A DNA stretch of 64,000 nucleotides from Nicotiana tabacum (lineage: Eukaryota; Streptophyta; Magnoliopsida; Solanales; Solanaceae). Below are positions 1 through 13,220 of this stretch, one piece after another (positions within the stretch are counted from its first letter, which is position 1; each line of letters starts with the position of its first letter). The stretch spans positions 30,672,042 through 30,736,041 of the forward strand of contig NC_134100.1 in NCBI RefSeq assembly GCF_000715075.1. Direction: 5' to 3'. The notes beneath the pieces are model-generated. The model saw only the letters and a list, made by a program, of their open reading frames with translations, was not told the origin of the DNA and made no database searches. The translations under genes were made by a program, and so were the position numbers.

Positions 1-3000
1 ACTTTAAATTATGTGGATTATGTAATTAGGCTAGGTGAACAAATAAACAAAGAAAAATATAAAAATCGAAGGGTCTTATCATAGCACATTAGGAATTGGT
101 ACAAATGATTACAAGGATACAAACACATTGGTCTATGTTAAATAACTAAGTGTAGATAGCACGTATATAAAAGAAAAGGGGGGTCCTAAGTTTTTTTAGC
201 CTAAAGGATCACCCCGTGCAACATAAATAATATTTCGCAACTTTCTTCAGATAAGAGTAGCTCATATTATTCAGCGGGCACAGACTATCATCTCCTGCTA
301 CCCGATTACTACGTTGAAGTTGTTTACCTAAAAACGTTCTATCAATTTTAAGTCATACCCTATGTGTGCGCTACCCGTCCCATGTCTATGGTCCAAGAGT
401 CTTTGGACCTCTATTTGGGTAGTTCTAGATTAAACTTAGGTTGCTCAAAAATGACAAAACTAAGCGACATTCAAAATAGATAGGACATTATGTAAAGAAA
501 ACTAAAGGCCCAAGTTAGCCTTCATACATAACAACAAATGCACGCGGGCAGTTCAGGTAGGGCATAATTTCAAAGACAAAATTTAAAGTCCTATAAGTAT
601 GTTTTCTAGGTGATTTTAGATTCCAGCATTGAATAAGCAGTGTATAGGCAAATTGAATATTGCAAGTCCTATAGACATGATACCTAATCATTTTGCGTAA
701 AAGTTAGTGAAAATGATCATAGTTCTGAATTACTAATGTTTGTTGTATAGGCATGCATATTAGACAAGAGACAGTGCAATGAAAGTAATGAGAATAGTCG
801 ATTAAAGTATTAGAATTCTATAGCCATAATATCTAGAGTAGCAGCATTCAAAAATAATTGAAACAATTCATAAATTGATTATTTGAAGTCCTATAAACAT
901 GGTATCTATATTAGTGAGGCATGTTCTATTACATTCTATAGGCATATTGTCTAAGTGTGCATAGTAGTAAGTATAGCAAATAATTGAAAGAACATGTTTT
1001 GACAAGTGAGGTGTGTGAGTGTCACTCCTGTAGACATGCTTTTTACACATGAAACTAAAAGCATGTAAAGCAAATAGCATATAGACCACATAGTTCCTAT
1101 ACGCAAGCTTTCTACCCACTCATGTGAAAATTAGAGTACCCTATCCCCCTTTTACTAATTTCCCCATCTGTTTTGTTTGTAAACTATTAATGGCCCAAAA
1201 TAATGAACACAAGTGCCTATATTACATACTGCAAGACTACAACACTAACAAACAGAGCAGGACCAAAAGAAAAATAACCCAGTAACACCTGGGCCTTCAC
1301 CAGGCTCACTTTTCACATGAACGGTAGACTCAGATCCAAGCACACCTCAAACGTGAGAGTGTATCAATTGCATAACCCGGGGCCACGCATGAACTCGTAC
1401 CGGGCTTAGAGGGAGGAACCATACATGGCAATCAATTGACAACTCTAAAGTCTATTAAAAGTGATACCTCATAGGGGCACGATTACATAAACATATCATC
1501 ACTTTTTAGAAGCTAAGGGAACAAGATTGGTCAAACGAGAGGGCTTGAACATGCCAACTAGGTGGACAAATTTAACATAGTAAGTTTGACATAGAAAACT
1601 AACACCTTATTGAGCAATCATTCAAAAAAGAAAAAGATGTAGCATGCTGAACACAGTCACAAATTAAGAGGGCTTAAAAAATAGGTCCATTGAGTTAACA
1701 AAGTAAACACACAAAGATGCTACGTTTTCGAAAATCAAGTCTAACACAAGATACTAGCCAGAATTAGTTAGAAAAGACTTTAGACAAGTGAGCCTTATTC
1801 AAAATAATTATAGTCAGAAGGATAACAATTTCACATGAAGATTTCTAATATGGGAGCCTAACATGATCACAAGCAGTACATCAACAACCTAGTAGCATGG
1901 TCTATAAAAGACCACAACACTGCCAAAACTCATGAGAATATATATCACTTAACAGGAATAGGATAGGCGAGCATAACCACTCATACCAATTACCTAGACA
2001 TGAGAGAAGCTAACATAGAAATTTTTCCTAGAAGCAATTCTAAAGACATAAGATTAACAAATAAAACATATATTAGAACTTAAATGGCATAGAAACATGT
2101 CTTAGCTAATCAATACAGCCTCAGAAATTTATCATTTTTGTAAAGAATAACACAACAAGGTCTAAAACACAGACATAAAGATACATGACAAGGTAGGAAA
2201 CACACATTAGTTTAGTAGCACTTAAGAAGACTGGAATCCATTCTCATAATGAAAGCATATTACATGTGCTGAAGCCTACTGAATTCAACTACTAAAGAAC
2301 ATGGAACTGCAGGGAATTGTTAAGGCAATATAATTGCAATACCGAATACACCAACACATTATCAGGGATCCATGAATAGCAAGAAAAACTGAATCATGCT
2401 TACAAAATGTTCAAACAACATTGGCACACAAAACACACATATCAAAGGCAAACAGAAAGGGAAATATTTAAAATTGTAAGAGACAAGGACACTAACCAGT
2501 AGCAAAATTAAATGAGTAAAAGAGTGAGAAGTTTGTAATATTGGTAATGATTCAGTAGTAGTAATTGAAAGAAGACAATGGAACCCTAAATCCCTGATGC
2601 TTCAGAGTTCACAAGAGCCTCGAGAAGGGCTCCGAGCAGTGCTTGCATCGGAGAAGGTCGTTTTAATAGTATTATGGCCTTGACTTTTAGCCAACCAAGA
2701 ATTCAACGATTTCAGAAAATATTCAAGTGTATCAGAATAAGTGAACGAGTGGAACAAGAGAATAGTGAGAGTAATAGCAGTAATAATCCGGTATTGGTGA
2801 GGTCCGTCCAAAGGGGAAATTGGGGAAGGGTTATATATTGGTAGAAATTTAACAAAAAACATGGAAAACATTCAATCAAACACAAATAAGGAAAGAAAAT
2901 ATCACATGCTATTAATAATAGAACTGGTAAAGGAGAAATCGAAATTTCAAACCCTAGTTGAGTCCAATGGCCATGAATCTGGTCAGAAATGCAAGAATCG

Positions 3001-3991
3001 TTCATTTTAGAGTATATATAGATGAAACATCGGCCATATCTTCACAAAATTAGAGCCAAAGCAGACCCGTCTTGAAAGGTAGCATTTACCAAAGCTAGGT
3101 AAATACTAAGTAACACCATGAATGCATGAGTAGTAGCAGAATAAGGCAAGAGAATCACGAAAGGATTCCATATTGGGGCCGGATTTGGAGAGGATTTAGA
3201 GATACGACGGCTAGGGTTTGTAAAGAAGAAGAGAGGAATAGAGAGAGTAGAGGTGGCTGGGGGAAGGGAATGGTCTCTAGGGTTTTGGGGTAGGGATATA
3301 AGGAGAGTGAGGGTTTTATTTCTGGCAGTTGATCATTTGAGATCAACGGTCAAGATTAAGAGGAAGGTGGGGCGGGTCTGAAGCGGGTCCATGTTGGGTT
3401 GGGCGAATGGGTTATTTGGTTTGGGCTTCTAAAGGGTAAAAATGAATGGGCTAATGGTTTGGGCCAAATTTGGTCCGAAAATTAGCCTGTTTTGGGCCAG
3501 CTCTTGAAACCCTTTAAAATTAATTAAAATAAATTATTAAAATGTCTAATAAATGGTAAAAATAATATTTATGCTGTAAAACTATTTTAAAAATAATAAC
3601 TCAATATTATAAAAATAAAAAATGCTATTTTGGCATAAATAATATAATAAATGCAATTATTTGTAGAATATAGGCCATTATTGCAAAATTATGTAAATAG
3701 CTCAAAAAAATAAATATAATTATGTAAAATGAAGTAAAAATATTTTAAAATATGTATCTGGGTGTACATAATAAATGTGGATGATTAAGTCATCACAAAT
3801 AATTTAAAAGTATAATTAATAATATTTAAGTAATTTAAATGCAAACAAAATAATTTTAAAGCTCTAAAAATTATGGAAAAATTATAAAAATATTTATATA
3901 AATCTTGTAAATTAATTAATAATGCAAAATGACATTTTAAAAATATATATACAATTTGAAAAAAATATGAGGACAAAATTGAGTATCAACA
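1..3991 (-). mobile_element. Long LTR of a Tat-like Gypsy element, cut by the window edge
   Basis: Read on the minus strand, the sequence starts at 3991 with TGTTGATACTCAATTTTGTC, nearly the same as the LTR starts at 45460 and 60202. The order of landmarks inside also agrees with those LTRs: an AT-rich first 500 bases, then a CCGTTGATC...GATCAA segment (about 3330-3350) followed by a CCCTA-rich stretch, and much further in many copies of a CCTATAGRCATG-like motif (about 590-1090). This is therefore an LTR of the same broad Tat/Ogre group but a different family, since overall identity looks low. Candidate TATA sequence lies at 3012-3021. No real gene is visible; the short open frames are chance. 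Whether it is a solo LTR or part of a whole element cannot be told, because the inner end lies left of the window. Confidence 0.7.
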
Positions 3992-4429
3992 ATTTCTATT
4001 TTTTTATTGGAAATAAAAATTCAAGTGCTTAGAATAAAATGCTATAACAATATTATATATCAATTTCTAATTATATTTGATTTAAACTAAATACTTCGAA
4101 GAATATAAAAGTTACTCAATAAATCTTATTGTACTAGAGTTGCACTAAATAATAATTACTATATTAGATTTCCTTTACATGTTATCGTACTCTATTGTCG
4201 CCAGTGAATTTTGAGCCCTTATATCAGAATTCAACTTATAAAATCTTGACCAACAGACTAGATATGTATTTTCTTGTACCGTAAATGAACTTTTTTTTTA
4301 TTTTTTATTTGGCTTTAACTTCTATGCCAAATAATATGCTTTTCCAATCGTTGGTGGATGCTTGGGTCTCACCATTTTCCTAATGAAAATTGAATGGTGG
4401 TTAATTTGTGTACTTAGTGTTATATATTA
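3992..4429. other. AT-rich spacer, no gene seen
   Basis: The stretch between the LTR edge at 3991 and the first recognisable Copia codons at about 4430 is AT-rich. It shows no open frame, repeat unit or RNA gene that I can support. It may be the worn-out upstream part of the Copia polymerase that follows. Confidence 0.5.
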
Positions 4430-5380
4430 ATGTCATGTTCATAGCTGCTAAGGATTTGACAGAATTCACAATTTGAAAAGTCGGCTGAAAAGTGAATTTG
4501 AGATGAAAGATTTGAGAGCAGCTAAAAAAATTCTTGATATGGAGATCAAAAGAGATCGAGGAGCAAACAGACTATTCCTGAGCTTGAAGAAGTACTTGAA
4601 GAACATCTTGGAGAGTTTGGCATAAAAGATGCTAAATCAATGAGTACCCCTCTTGCTACTCATTTTAAGTTATCACCTGCTTAGTCACCGCAATCAGAGG
4701 AAGAAGAGAGCTATATGGCATATGTACCTTATTCCGATATAGTCGGCAGTATTATGTGTGTAATGGTGTGCACACGTCTAGATATTTTACAAGTAGTACG
4801 TGTGATAAGCCGATATGTGGCTTGCCCTGGTAAACATATTGGCAAGTTGTGAAATAGATTCTCAGATACTTGCGAGGTACTTCAACAACCTGCTTGGAGT
4901 TCGGGAGAAATACTAACACTTTAGTTGGTTTTGTAGACTCAGATTATGTAGGTGACATTGACAAAAGAAGATAACTAACAGGCTACAAATTTTGCATTGA
5001 TAGTTGTGCTATCAATTGGAAAGCTACGTTACAATATATAGTAGCTTTATCCATTACTGAAGCAGAATATATGGCAGTGACCGAGGTAATCAAAGAAGCT
5101 TTGTGGCTGAAGGGTCTATGAACTCAGTTTACACCAAGGTGGTATTACCATTTTCTGTGATAGTCAAAGTGTCATTCACTTGACTATATACTGATGTATC
5201 ATGAGAGGACGAATTATATTGATATCAACTATCATTTTATTCATAAAACTATTTATGATGGAAAAGTCTCTGTTCAGAAGAACAAAACTTGAGACAATCC
5301 TATTGACATATTCACAAAACCTCTTTTAGTTGGCAAGTTCAAGCTCTATTTGGATGTGATTGCCATTTATAAAGAATGAT
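4430..5380 (+). pseudogene. Decayed Copia RT end and RNase H
   Basis: Conceptual translation in shifting frames gives a typical Ty1/Copia C-terminus. MFIAAKDL (just after where the YVDD box should be) is followed by SEFEMKDLRAAKKILDMEI, then a segment with DSDYVGD, SITEAEYMAVTE, and near the end DIFTKPL. In the family, TEAEY and the preceding DSD belong to RNase H and DIFTKPL is the conserved C-terminal motif. At least five in-frame stops and several frameshifts are present, and everything upstream (gag, integrase, most of RT) is missing or unrecognisable. The motifs fit the Tork/Tnt1-like branch better than the Sirevirus next door, but this is judged by eye. It is a dead relic. Confidence 0.85.
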
Positions 5381-5456
5381 CTTTCCCGTATGGGCTTTTG
5401 CAGAGATGATGGAGCATACATTTATTATCAGCTACAATTAGGCCAAGGTGGAGATT

Positions 5457-5954
5457 TGTAAGATGGTCATATCATTTGGCTATCTTTAGTGGGGTCTATT
5501 TTATTTGTATAGGCATATTCCTATTTCACAATCTTGGAGCCAAAGAAAGAATATGATTGGAAGAGAATAATATCTCCTCATGTGGCAAACTTGGAGCCTA
5601 CATTCTTTTCTTCTCTAAAAGGAGATCGATCGATTGTTCCTTTGTGACACACACCAATCTACGAGCCTTTCATTCTCTTGTCTTTTTTCTCCTCATTTAT
5701 TTATTGAGAGTATTTTATGAGAGGGTTGAGTGTTGGAAATACTTGTGTGAACCCTTTCTTTGGAGTAATCTTGTGAGGTTATTCTCTTGGGGAATTTGGA
5801 ACTAATTAGAACATTTACTCTAATTTTGTACTCTCTTTAATACTTTTGTTGATATAGTGAAATTGCTCTTTTTAGTTTGTGGACATAAGTCGCCTTGACT
5901 GAACAACGTTAAATCTGTACCTACTTTATCTGTTTTAATTATCGTCATTATTGT
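5457..5954 (+). repeat. 3' LTR of the decayed Copia element, first part
   Basis: A purine-rich tract (AAGGTGGAGATTTG, about 5445-5458) ends at TGTAAGATGG, the usual polypurine tract followed by an LTR start, directly after the Copia RNase H relic. The LTR shows the T-rich end typical of this group (TTGTTGATATAGTGAAATTGCTC, with flanking bases, near 5850-5870). It is interrupted at 5954 by the Sirevirus insertion; its tail resumes at 16000-16055. The 82-codon open frame at 5557-5805 lies inside the LTR and is probably chance. Confidence 0.65.
5950..5954. repeat. Target-site duplication ATTGT, left copy
   Basis: ATTGT immediately precedes the left LTR of the Sirevirus and is repeated at 16000-16004 immediately after the right LTR. 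Five bases is the usual Copia duplication length. It shows the element is complete and has not recombined with another copy. Confidence 0.8.
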
Positions 5955-6846
5955 TTATGTTTTAACTTCAATACCACACAGGCAGGGGGGGGGGAGATTT
6001 GTGTGGTGTTCAATATTTTGCTTAAACTGATTATGGAAGGACATGGTTCTTCTAAGTGTTCCTGAACCTACTATTGCAGAAATAGTAAATGGGGAAAGTA
6101 AAGAACACAAGTATTTTACGTGAACAACACCTGGCTCAAAAGCTGGAAAAAATCACGATCTACTTTCTAGTAGGATTTTCCTAAACTCTCCACTAAAATC
6201 ACTGAGCCAAAAATTCCATTTACAAAATACTTTTGTAAACCTAGGATTAACTCTAATCCCGTTGTGGCAAATAACTTCTAACTGTTGCGACAACTTCAAG
6301 TTAACTCTAACTTGAATACTCTGAGTACCTATTACAATTGCCTCTAGATAAATCTAAAAGGTACAATATGAAAACACCTACTACAATTGTACTAGAATAA
6401 AAGACAGACACTTGGAACTGGTTCTTCTATCTAGTTCATGTAGCTTCAGGTTTGCACACTTTAATCACACACAAACTGCTTGCAAAATCACTTTGCTATT
6501 TTTCTCTCAATTCACGTTTAACTTCTGCTTATGTGCATACCTATAAAATAAGAACATTCTACCATATATAGAGTTAGTAGATGAAGAAATAACTAGAACT
6601 CTAATGCTACTCTTCCTTGGTGGAAGAGTTCTAGTTGATCTCAACTTCTAACTCCTTCCCTATCTTGGATAATGTTCTCTTTGAGTAAGGAGTCCTTCTA
6701 TTTATAAATTACCATGTTAAGTTATCTCCTTCACGTGCAACCCACATGCTTGAGTCTGCCCATTTTTATGAACAAGAGGGACGGATCTGGTTCATGCCTG
6801 AGTTTCCTTTATCAATCTTCAAAACTAACTTTCACTTGGGCCAACA
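5955..6846 (-). repeat. 3' LTR of the Sirevirus element
   Basis: It aligns along its length with 15082-15999. On the minus strand it starts TGTTGGCC and ends in CATAA. A G-tract (about 5985-5995) lies near the end and is also present, altered, in the other copy. A candidate TATA box on the minus strand lies at 6698-6710; the matching place in the 5' LTR holds a different, longer sequence. Another TATATA-like string near 6565 is kept in both copies. Confidence 0.88.
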
Positions 6847-6860
6847 AATCCCTTCTTTTG
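6847..6860 (-). other. Polypurine tract of the Sirevirus
   Basis: On the minus strand CAAAAGAAGGGATT directly precedes the LTR start TGTTGG. A purine-rich tract here is where plus-strand DNA synthesis begins in LTR retrotransposons. Confidence 0.65.
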
Positions 6861-7171
6861 GTGATGACAAACTCTGTGCTTTACATAAGCTCAGGCCCTG
6901 TTTCAACTTAGCTCGATATCAACACAATGTTAGAAACATTTTCCTTTTTATCACTTATCATGAAGAACCATGTTCATTAGATTATAAACATCACTGTTCA
7001 AAGCTAAACATTTCTTGTTTAAAGCACAATCTTTTTTCCCATTTTGGCATCATCGAAAAGTTACATAAAAATGTGCAATTCCCAGATTTTAAAACTTACT
7101 CATGGCCACTGAAGCTATCCCAAGTGCAATCATAGATTAATCATCATTGATCAAGCTAAGAATTTCAACTA

Positions 7172-9418
7172 TCAAAGAAATATAAACAGACAGTTAGAGT
7201 AAAACCAGTAGATTTCATTGATAGGTGATATGATTCTTCCACAAAACATAAAAGGAAATAAAAATACTGAAAACATTAGCAACAAAAAGAAACATCCCGA
7301 ATCTGGGTCACTGAAAGGTCTAGGCAGGGCTAGGAAATTACGACTTGGAAACACTGGGGGGGCTTGGGTTTTGTCTTGGAGAAGGTGCAACATGTCTTGA
7401 AGAATTCCATAATTCTTCTCTCTTTCCGTTGTGAGCTCAGTTTTGAGAGCATCTCTCTCAGATTCTACCTCAGCCAAATGAGTCTTCAACCTTGCTATCT
7501 CAGCATCCTTTGCCCCACTCTCCTGCACTAGGGGTTTGACCTTGCTATTGACAGGTGTTTTTTTAGATGAACTGGGTTCATTGGGAATGGCATGGATCTC
7601 ATAATCACAAGCAAGAAGAGTATTGATTTCAAAATGGTCTTTACTTGTGGCCATCTTCCACTTCCTCAGTTTCACCTTACAATGAGTAAGAAATGTAGTG
7701 AGAATGAAGCCATAAGGAATGGCATGGGCCTTGGAGCCATTGATAACCCTATCTAGAAGCAGAATTATAAACTCAGGCCAGTTGATTTGCCGCCCACTAT
7801 TCAGACATTCCATTAAAACCAAGTCCATATACTTGGCAATGTGCCTTCTTTCCTGCCTAGGCAACACACACTTATTGATAAATTCAAACAATACCTTGTG
7901 GGGTGGCTTCATTTCACTCTTATAAATAGCCTTGGGCTCACGTTCTTCTTCATCATCACAGAATTTCCTAGTGATGGCCAGGGCAGTAGGAAGAGAGTCC
8001 AAACTTGGCCATTTCTGCCTTGTATAATCATCATACCTTTCATAAGGTACACCAAATATCTCTCCCAGCTCTTTTGCATCAAAGGAAATTTGAACCCCTT
8101 TCACCAGGCTGGTGACGCTTCCATCCTTTACCTCAGCATTGGCCGTGAATTCAACAATATCATTTCTTGCCAGTCTTCTATCTAACTGAAGGACCATGTC
8201 CTTCCACCCTTGTATCTCTAGCTTTTCAAGCAGTAGAACCATCTCTTCTTCCTTCAAGTTCTTCAAGAGTCTGCCCTTCAAGATAGTTCATTTGCCAAAC
8301 TTGGACAGCTTGTCCTTTTCACTGTCTGACTTATCCTCCTCTTCACCACTCCATTATTCTTCTTCAGTAATCTTCACTTGCTTGGCATTCACTGCAGACC
8401 TGGTCCTTTTAGCCAAGGTAGAGGGTTCAACAGACTTAGATACAGATGTAGACTTCTTTGAGGAAGTCTTGGCTTTCTTGGGTTTAGGGGTCCGAACCTC
8501 CACTCAGCAGTTACTTGTTCACCTTGATTGACTGGGTCCATATCATCCACATCAATAGCCTCAACAGGCTCTACCACCTTTTCTTTCACCTTTTCCATCC
8601 TTTTTTTCTTGCATTCATCTAAAGCTTTTTGCAACTCCTCCTCACTTTGCTTCAATTGACTCCTTGTGGCTCTTTCTCTTGGAAGAGGAATTTAAGTAGC
8701 AGCTTTCCTTTTCATGTTTGCTCTTGCTATCCCAGGGGTTGTTGTTTTAGGGGTGCTCTTCTTTTTTGGGATTATAACTGTCACTTACCCATTTCAGAAG
8801 ATCCCCTAGGGTTTCTTCAATGGATAACCAGGTTCATCTGTTTGCTTTCCAAGATTAACCAGCCCTTCAGCAGCTTCCCCTAATTAACTTCCCCCATGTT
8901 TTCCCACTTTCCTCTACCTTTTCTGACTCTGCTCCATAGATAGTCATTCTAACAGTTCAGAAGTAGGTGAATAATCAACCACTTCCTTCCTTTTTCCCCT
9001 CTCATCACTTTGCACACCCTCACTCTCTCTTGTTTTTTTCTCTTTTATTTTTACCTCCTCTCCTTCTTGACTCGGGCATTTCCACATCCACTACATACCC
9101 AACCAATATAAATCTATTTTCCAAATTTTCGGCCAAATCAGAGATGACCTCAGTAGAAGGGTTTGGCATAGATATTACCTGCTCAGAATCGGAAGACCCA
9201 GTTTCTTCCCCCTCAATTGCAGACTTGAAAGTGTCGTCAGAATTTTGGGGTTCTTGGGCTTGACTAGCATGTAACTGTGCGTTTAATTTCCTTGAAAGCA
9301 TACCTATAGCCACAGTTTTTCGAGCAAGCATTTTTACTCGTCGTCTCCTAGATTGAGGGGTAGTAGAAGATGAGGAACATGGTGGGGGTGTACCGGGGTT
9401 ATTTTGAGTGTTAGTCAT
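7172..9418 (-). pseudogene. Envelope-like region of the Sirevirus, broken
   Basis: Three open pieces read on the minus strand. 9418-9020 (132 codons) is basic and Ser/Pro-rich at its start, with an RRRRVK cluster. 8655-8389 (88 codons) is Lys/Glu-rich. 8281-7172 (369 codons) has a long helical middle, a predicted coiled coil at about residues 258-303 (heptad-like LKTHLAEVESERDALKTEL) and a hydrophobic run at about 330-347 that could span a membrane. Position after pol, size, coiled coil and hydrophobic end match the envelope-like third reading region of SIRE1-type elements. Function of such proteins in plants is unproven. Stops and frame changes separate the pieces, so no intact product is expected. 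The pieces may have formed one frame in an ancestor; that is inference. Confidence 0.7.
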
Positions 9419-10032
9419 TTCTCTTGATTCTGTGAGGAAGAAGATGGGTAGGTTGAATTTTGGATGAAGAGATAAGAGAGAAATTTTGACGGCTTTTGGG
9501 AATTAAGAGAGAATGTGAGGGATGATGATGAATGATTTAAAGGGAGGGGTAATTAATGAGTAACGACAGGTTTAGCAGTCAATTAAAAGTCTAATCAAAC
9601 TAAAATTTAAGTTTTGAATAGAAGTTTGAGACTTCTCTAGAAACTAGGTGATTTAATTTTGGTGAAAGTCTTTGAACGGAACTAGTTCACTTATTGGATA
9701 AGTTCAGAAATTTAGCTTAGGTGGGGCTCTGCTCATGATTCAAATATTATTATTTCAAAATATGCATAGTGTAGAAAACATATCATACTATCTTGATGAA
9801 CCAGGTTCTTTACTGATAATTCTCTTGTTTAAGCCTAAATTTATAAAAATAGAGAAAATATCACTAGAGATTAATGAGTCATTTTAACACATGGCATAAG
9901 AGTATACTATTGAAAGTATAAAATTGAGCAAGATTTAATCTACTTATGTACAATTTACAGACTTTCTAACAATTCTTTTTTTAATTTTTTTATTTTTTTC
10001 GTTTAACCTTAAACTAGCCTTTTTAGGTGATC
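9419..10032 (-). other. Spacer between pol and envelope-like region
   Basis: About 600 AT-rich bases separate the RNase H end from the first envelope-like codons. No coding frame is seen. It contains a T-rich block (9964-10002) and one perfect GAACCAGGTTC palindrome at 9798-9808, discussed under findings. Confidence 0.5.
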
Positions 10033-13000
10033 TTAATCATCCCTAATTCCAAACTTGTTCCTCTCAAATTGATCTCTACATAAGGCTTTTGTGAAGATGT
10101 CAGCAATTTTCTTGTTACTAGCACAAAATTTCACAGTAATCAACCCTTTCTCATAGTTGTCTCTCAAAAAGTGATGCCTAACATCTATGTGCTTTGTCCT
10201 CTTATGATGAACCGGGTTCGTTGTCATACTTGTTGCACTAGTGTTATCACAAAAAATGGGGATACAACCAACATCAATTCCAAAGTCCAATAATTGTTGT
10301 TTGATCCACAGCAATTGAGCACAACATGAAGTAGTAGCAACATACTCAGCTTCAGCAGTACATAAAGCCACTGAATTTTGATTTTTAGTAGCCCATGACA
10401 AAAGACATGAACCAAGAAAGTGTTTTAAGGTGCTCTTTCTATCTACAAGGAAACTTGCATAATCAACGTCAGCATTTTCCACTAGGTTAAAATTACTACC
10501 TTTTGGATAACAAAGGCAAAGATCAGTGGTGTCTTCCAAGTATCTCAATATTTTCTTGACACCAGTCAAGTGGGATTCCTTTCGATTTGACGGAAATCGA
10601 GCACAAAGAACTATACTGAAAATAATGTTTGGTCTGCTAGCAGTAAGATACAGAAGAGAACCAATCATTCCCCTATGCAACTTTTGATCAACAGATGAAC
10701 CAGGTTCAGTTGTATCCAACTTTGTGGTTGTTGCTATAGGAGTATCGATTTCTTTTAATTCTTCCATTTTAAACCTTTTAAGCAACTCTTTCACATATTT
10801 CTGCTGATGGATCATAGTTCTATTTGAATTAAAATTAAGCTCACCCAATCATACTCATTTCAAATTCACTCCTTATTAATTTAGCAAATTCCTTACTTAA
10901 TTTATCAATAGTTGCTCCAAAGATTATGTCATCAACATAGATTTGTACTACTAGAAGGTCTTTACTTTTTTCCTTGAAGAATAAAGTGTTATCAATTTTA
11001 CCTCCCTTGTAGCCATACTTAAGCAAGAATTTCGATAGTCTTTCATACCATTCTCTAGGAGCTTACTTGAGCCCATAGCGTGTTTTGTCAAGTTTGTACA
11101 CATGGTCAGGACACTCCTTGCTTTCAAACCCTGGAGGTTGCTTGACAAACACTTCTTCCTTCAAGTACCCATTGAGTAAGGCACTCTTGACGTCCATCTG
11201 GTGAAGAGTGGATTCCATGTAAGCAGCAAAGGCTTTGAGGAGTCTTATTGCTTCCAACCTTGCAACTGGAGAAAAGGTCTCATCATAGTCTATGCTTTCC
11301 TCTTGGCTATATTCTTGAACCACCAATCTTGCCTTGTTCCTTGTAACTGTTCCATCTTCATCAAGTTTGTTCCTGAAGACCCATTTTGTGCCAATTACTG
11401 ATCTATCCTTGGGTCTTGGAACCAGATGCCAAACTTGACCTCTTTTAAATTGGTTGAGTTCATCTTGCATTGCATTTACCCAGTTGCATACTACAAAGCT
11501 TCAGCAACATTTTTAGGTTGAATGAGAGATAAGAAAGCATCAAAAGCACAAATATTCTTTAATGAAGATCTAGTTTTAATTCCAGAGGTTGGATTAGTAA
11601 TTATGTTCTCAATAGGATGAGAACTTTGGTACTTGTAAGGTTTCACAACCAACTGGCTTCCTCTTGATGTTTCTCCGATGTTTTGTTGCTAAGGAACAGG
11701 TTCATGGGCAGGTTCCATAGAGGTATGAGATTCAGTTCCTCTTTATTCAGTTCCTCTTGTCAAGTTTCCCTAAGTAGAAGAACCTATTCCATCACATGTT
11801 CCTTCTTCTAGTATAGCTTCTGCCTAGGCTGTGATTTCATTTAAATTTTTTACCAGCCTAATTGCTTCATCTTCATGTTCCAGTCTCTTAGAAAGATTGT
11901 TAGTTTCATCAAAAATCACATGTACACTTTCTTCTACACATATAGTTCTTTTTTTGTATACCTTGTAAGCTTTACTATGTGAAGAATATCCCAAGAATAC
12001 TCCCTTATCACTTCTAGGATCAAACTTACATAGGGAATCTTTACCATTGTTGTGCACAAAACACTTACATCCAAATGCCCTAAGATGGGATATATTTGGT
12101 TTTCTCCTTTTAAGTAACTCATAGAGAGTTTTCTCTACAAGAGGTCTAGTCGTACACCTATTGATGATGTAGCATGCAGTATTTACATTTTCTCCCCAGA
12201 AACTATGGGCAGTTTACTACAAAGAAGCATAGTCCTAGCCATATCTTCAAGTGTCCTATTCTTTCTTTCAACTACTCCATTTTGTTGTGGAGTCATAGGG
12301 GCAGAAAAATTATGATCTATGCCATGCACATCACAAAATTCAGCAAACTTAGCATTTTCAAATTTAGTTCCATGATCAGACCTAATTGATGCAAGTTGAT
12401 TTCCTAATTGTTTCTCAGTTTTTCTAACAAAAGAAGTGAACATGTCAAATGCTTCATCTTTAGATGTTAAAAATAATGTCCAGGTAAACTTGGATTAATC
12501 ATCAACAAGCATTATCACATATCTTTTGTGGCCTCTACTTAATGTTCTCATTGGACCGCAAAGATCCATATGGACCAGTTCCATCGATCTGGTGGTGCTT
12601 ACCACTTTCTTGCATTTAAAAGAAGATCTTACCTACTTCCCCCTTGCACAAGCCTCACAAACTTTGTCTTCCTTAAACTTGATGTTAGGCAGTCTTGTTA
12701 CCATGTCTTTGGTGACTAATTTGTTGAGTTGACATAGACTTGCATGTCCAAGTCTCTTGTGGCACATGAGGGGATCATTGTCCAACACAGTTAAACAAAT
12801 GAGGTCATTTTCTGAGAGTGTGGATAGATCTACAATGTAAATATTACTTACATTTTTTTCCTGCAAAACAATCTTGTTAGTGGTAAGATTTATCATAAAA
12901 CATCTGGTAGAGGTAAATGCTGCCAAGTTACCTAGAGGTGATACACTGATTATACTGTATTTCAAGCCATCTACCAAGTAGACATCCTCAGTAGAGTGAG

Positions 13001-13220
13001 ATATGTCTTACCTACCTTTCCAACCCCAATGATCTCACATTTCTTTCCATTTTCAAAGGAGACATTACCTCCTTTGAGGTCCTCAAATGAAAGGAACTGG
13101 TTCTTACTTCCTGTCATGTGCTTTGAGAAGCCACTATCCATGTACCATATTTGGCTGCTCCCCTTTACTTGGACCTATAAAAGGAAATCAGGGGTTAGTC
13201 TTAGAAACCCAAACTAGTTT
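10033..13220 (-). pseudogene. Sirevirus pol: protease, integrase, RT, RNase H (broken)
   Basis: Domains appear right to left. An aspartic protease start with YMDSGFSKHMTG lies near 13140. A pre-integrase segment (12977-12633) has the H-H-C-C zinc pattern ending CEACARGK. The integrase core (12443-11824) contains SDHGTKFEN and the PQQNGVVERKNRT stretch with the catalytic Glu. RT fingers and palm occupy 11470-11063, and the YVDD box (QIYVDDIIFGAT) 11026-10841. RT thumb and RNase H occupy 10848-10033, with CTAEAEYVA, FCDNTSA and DIFTKAL. The order PR-INT-RT-RH defines Copia. At least six stops or frame changes split it, so no polyprotein can be made. Motif preservation is otherwise good, including the catalytic residues named. 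Confidence 0.9.

Noticed and set aside
5985..5996. G-tract as a G-quadruplex
   Set aside because: It is a single run with no further G-runs close by, and it varies between the two LTRs; it looks like a slippage-prone homopolymer.
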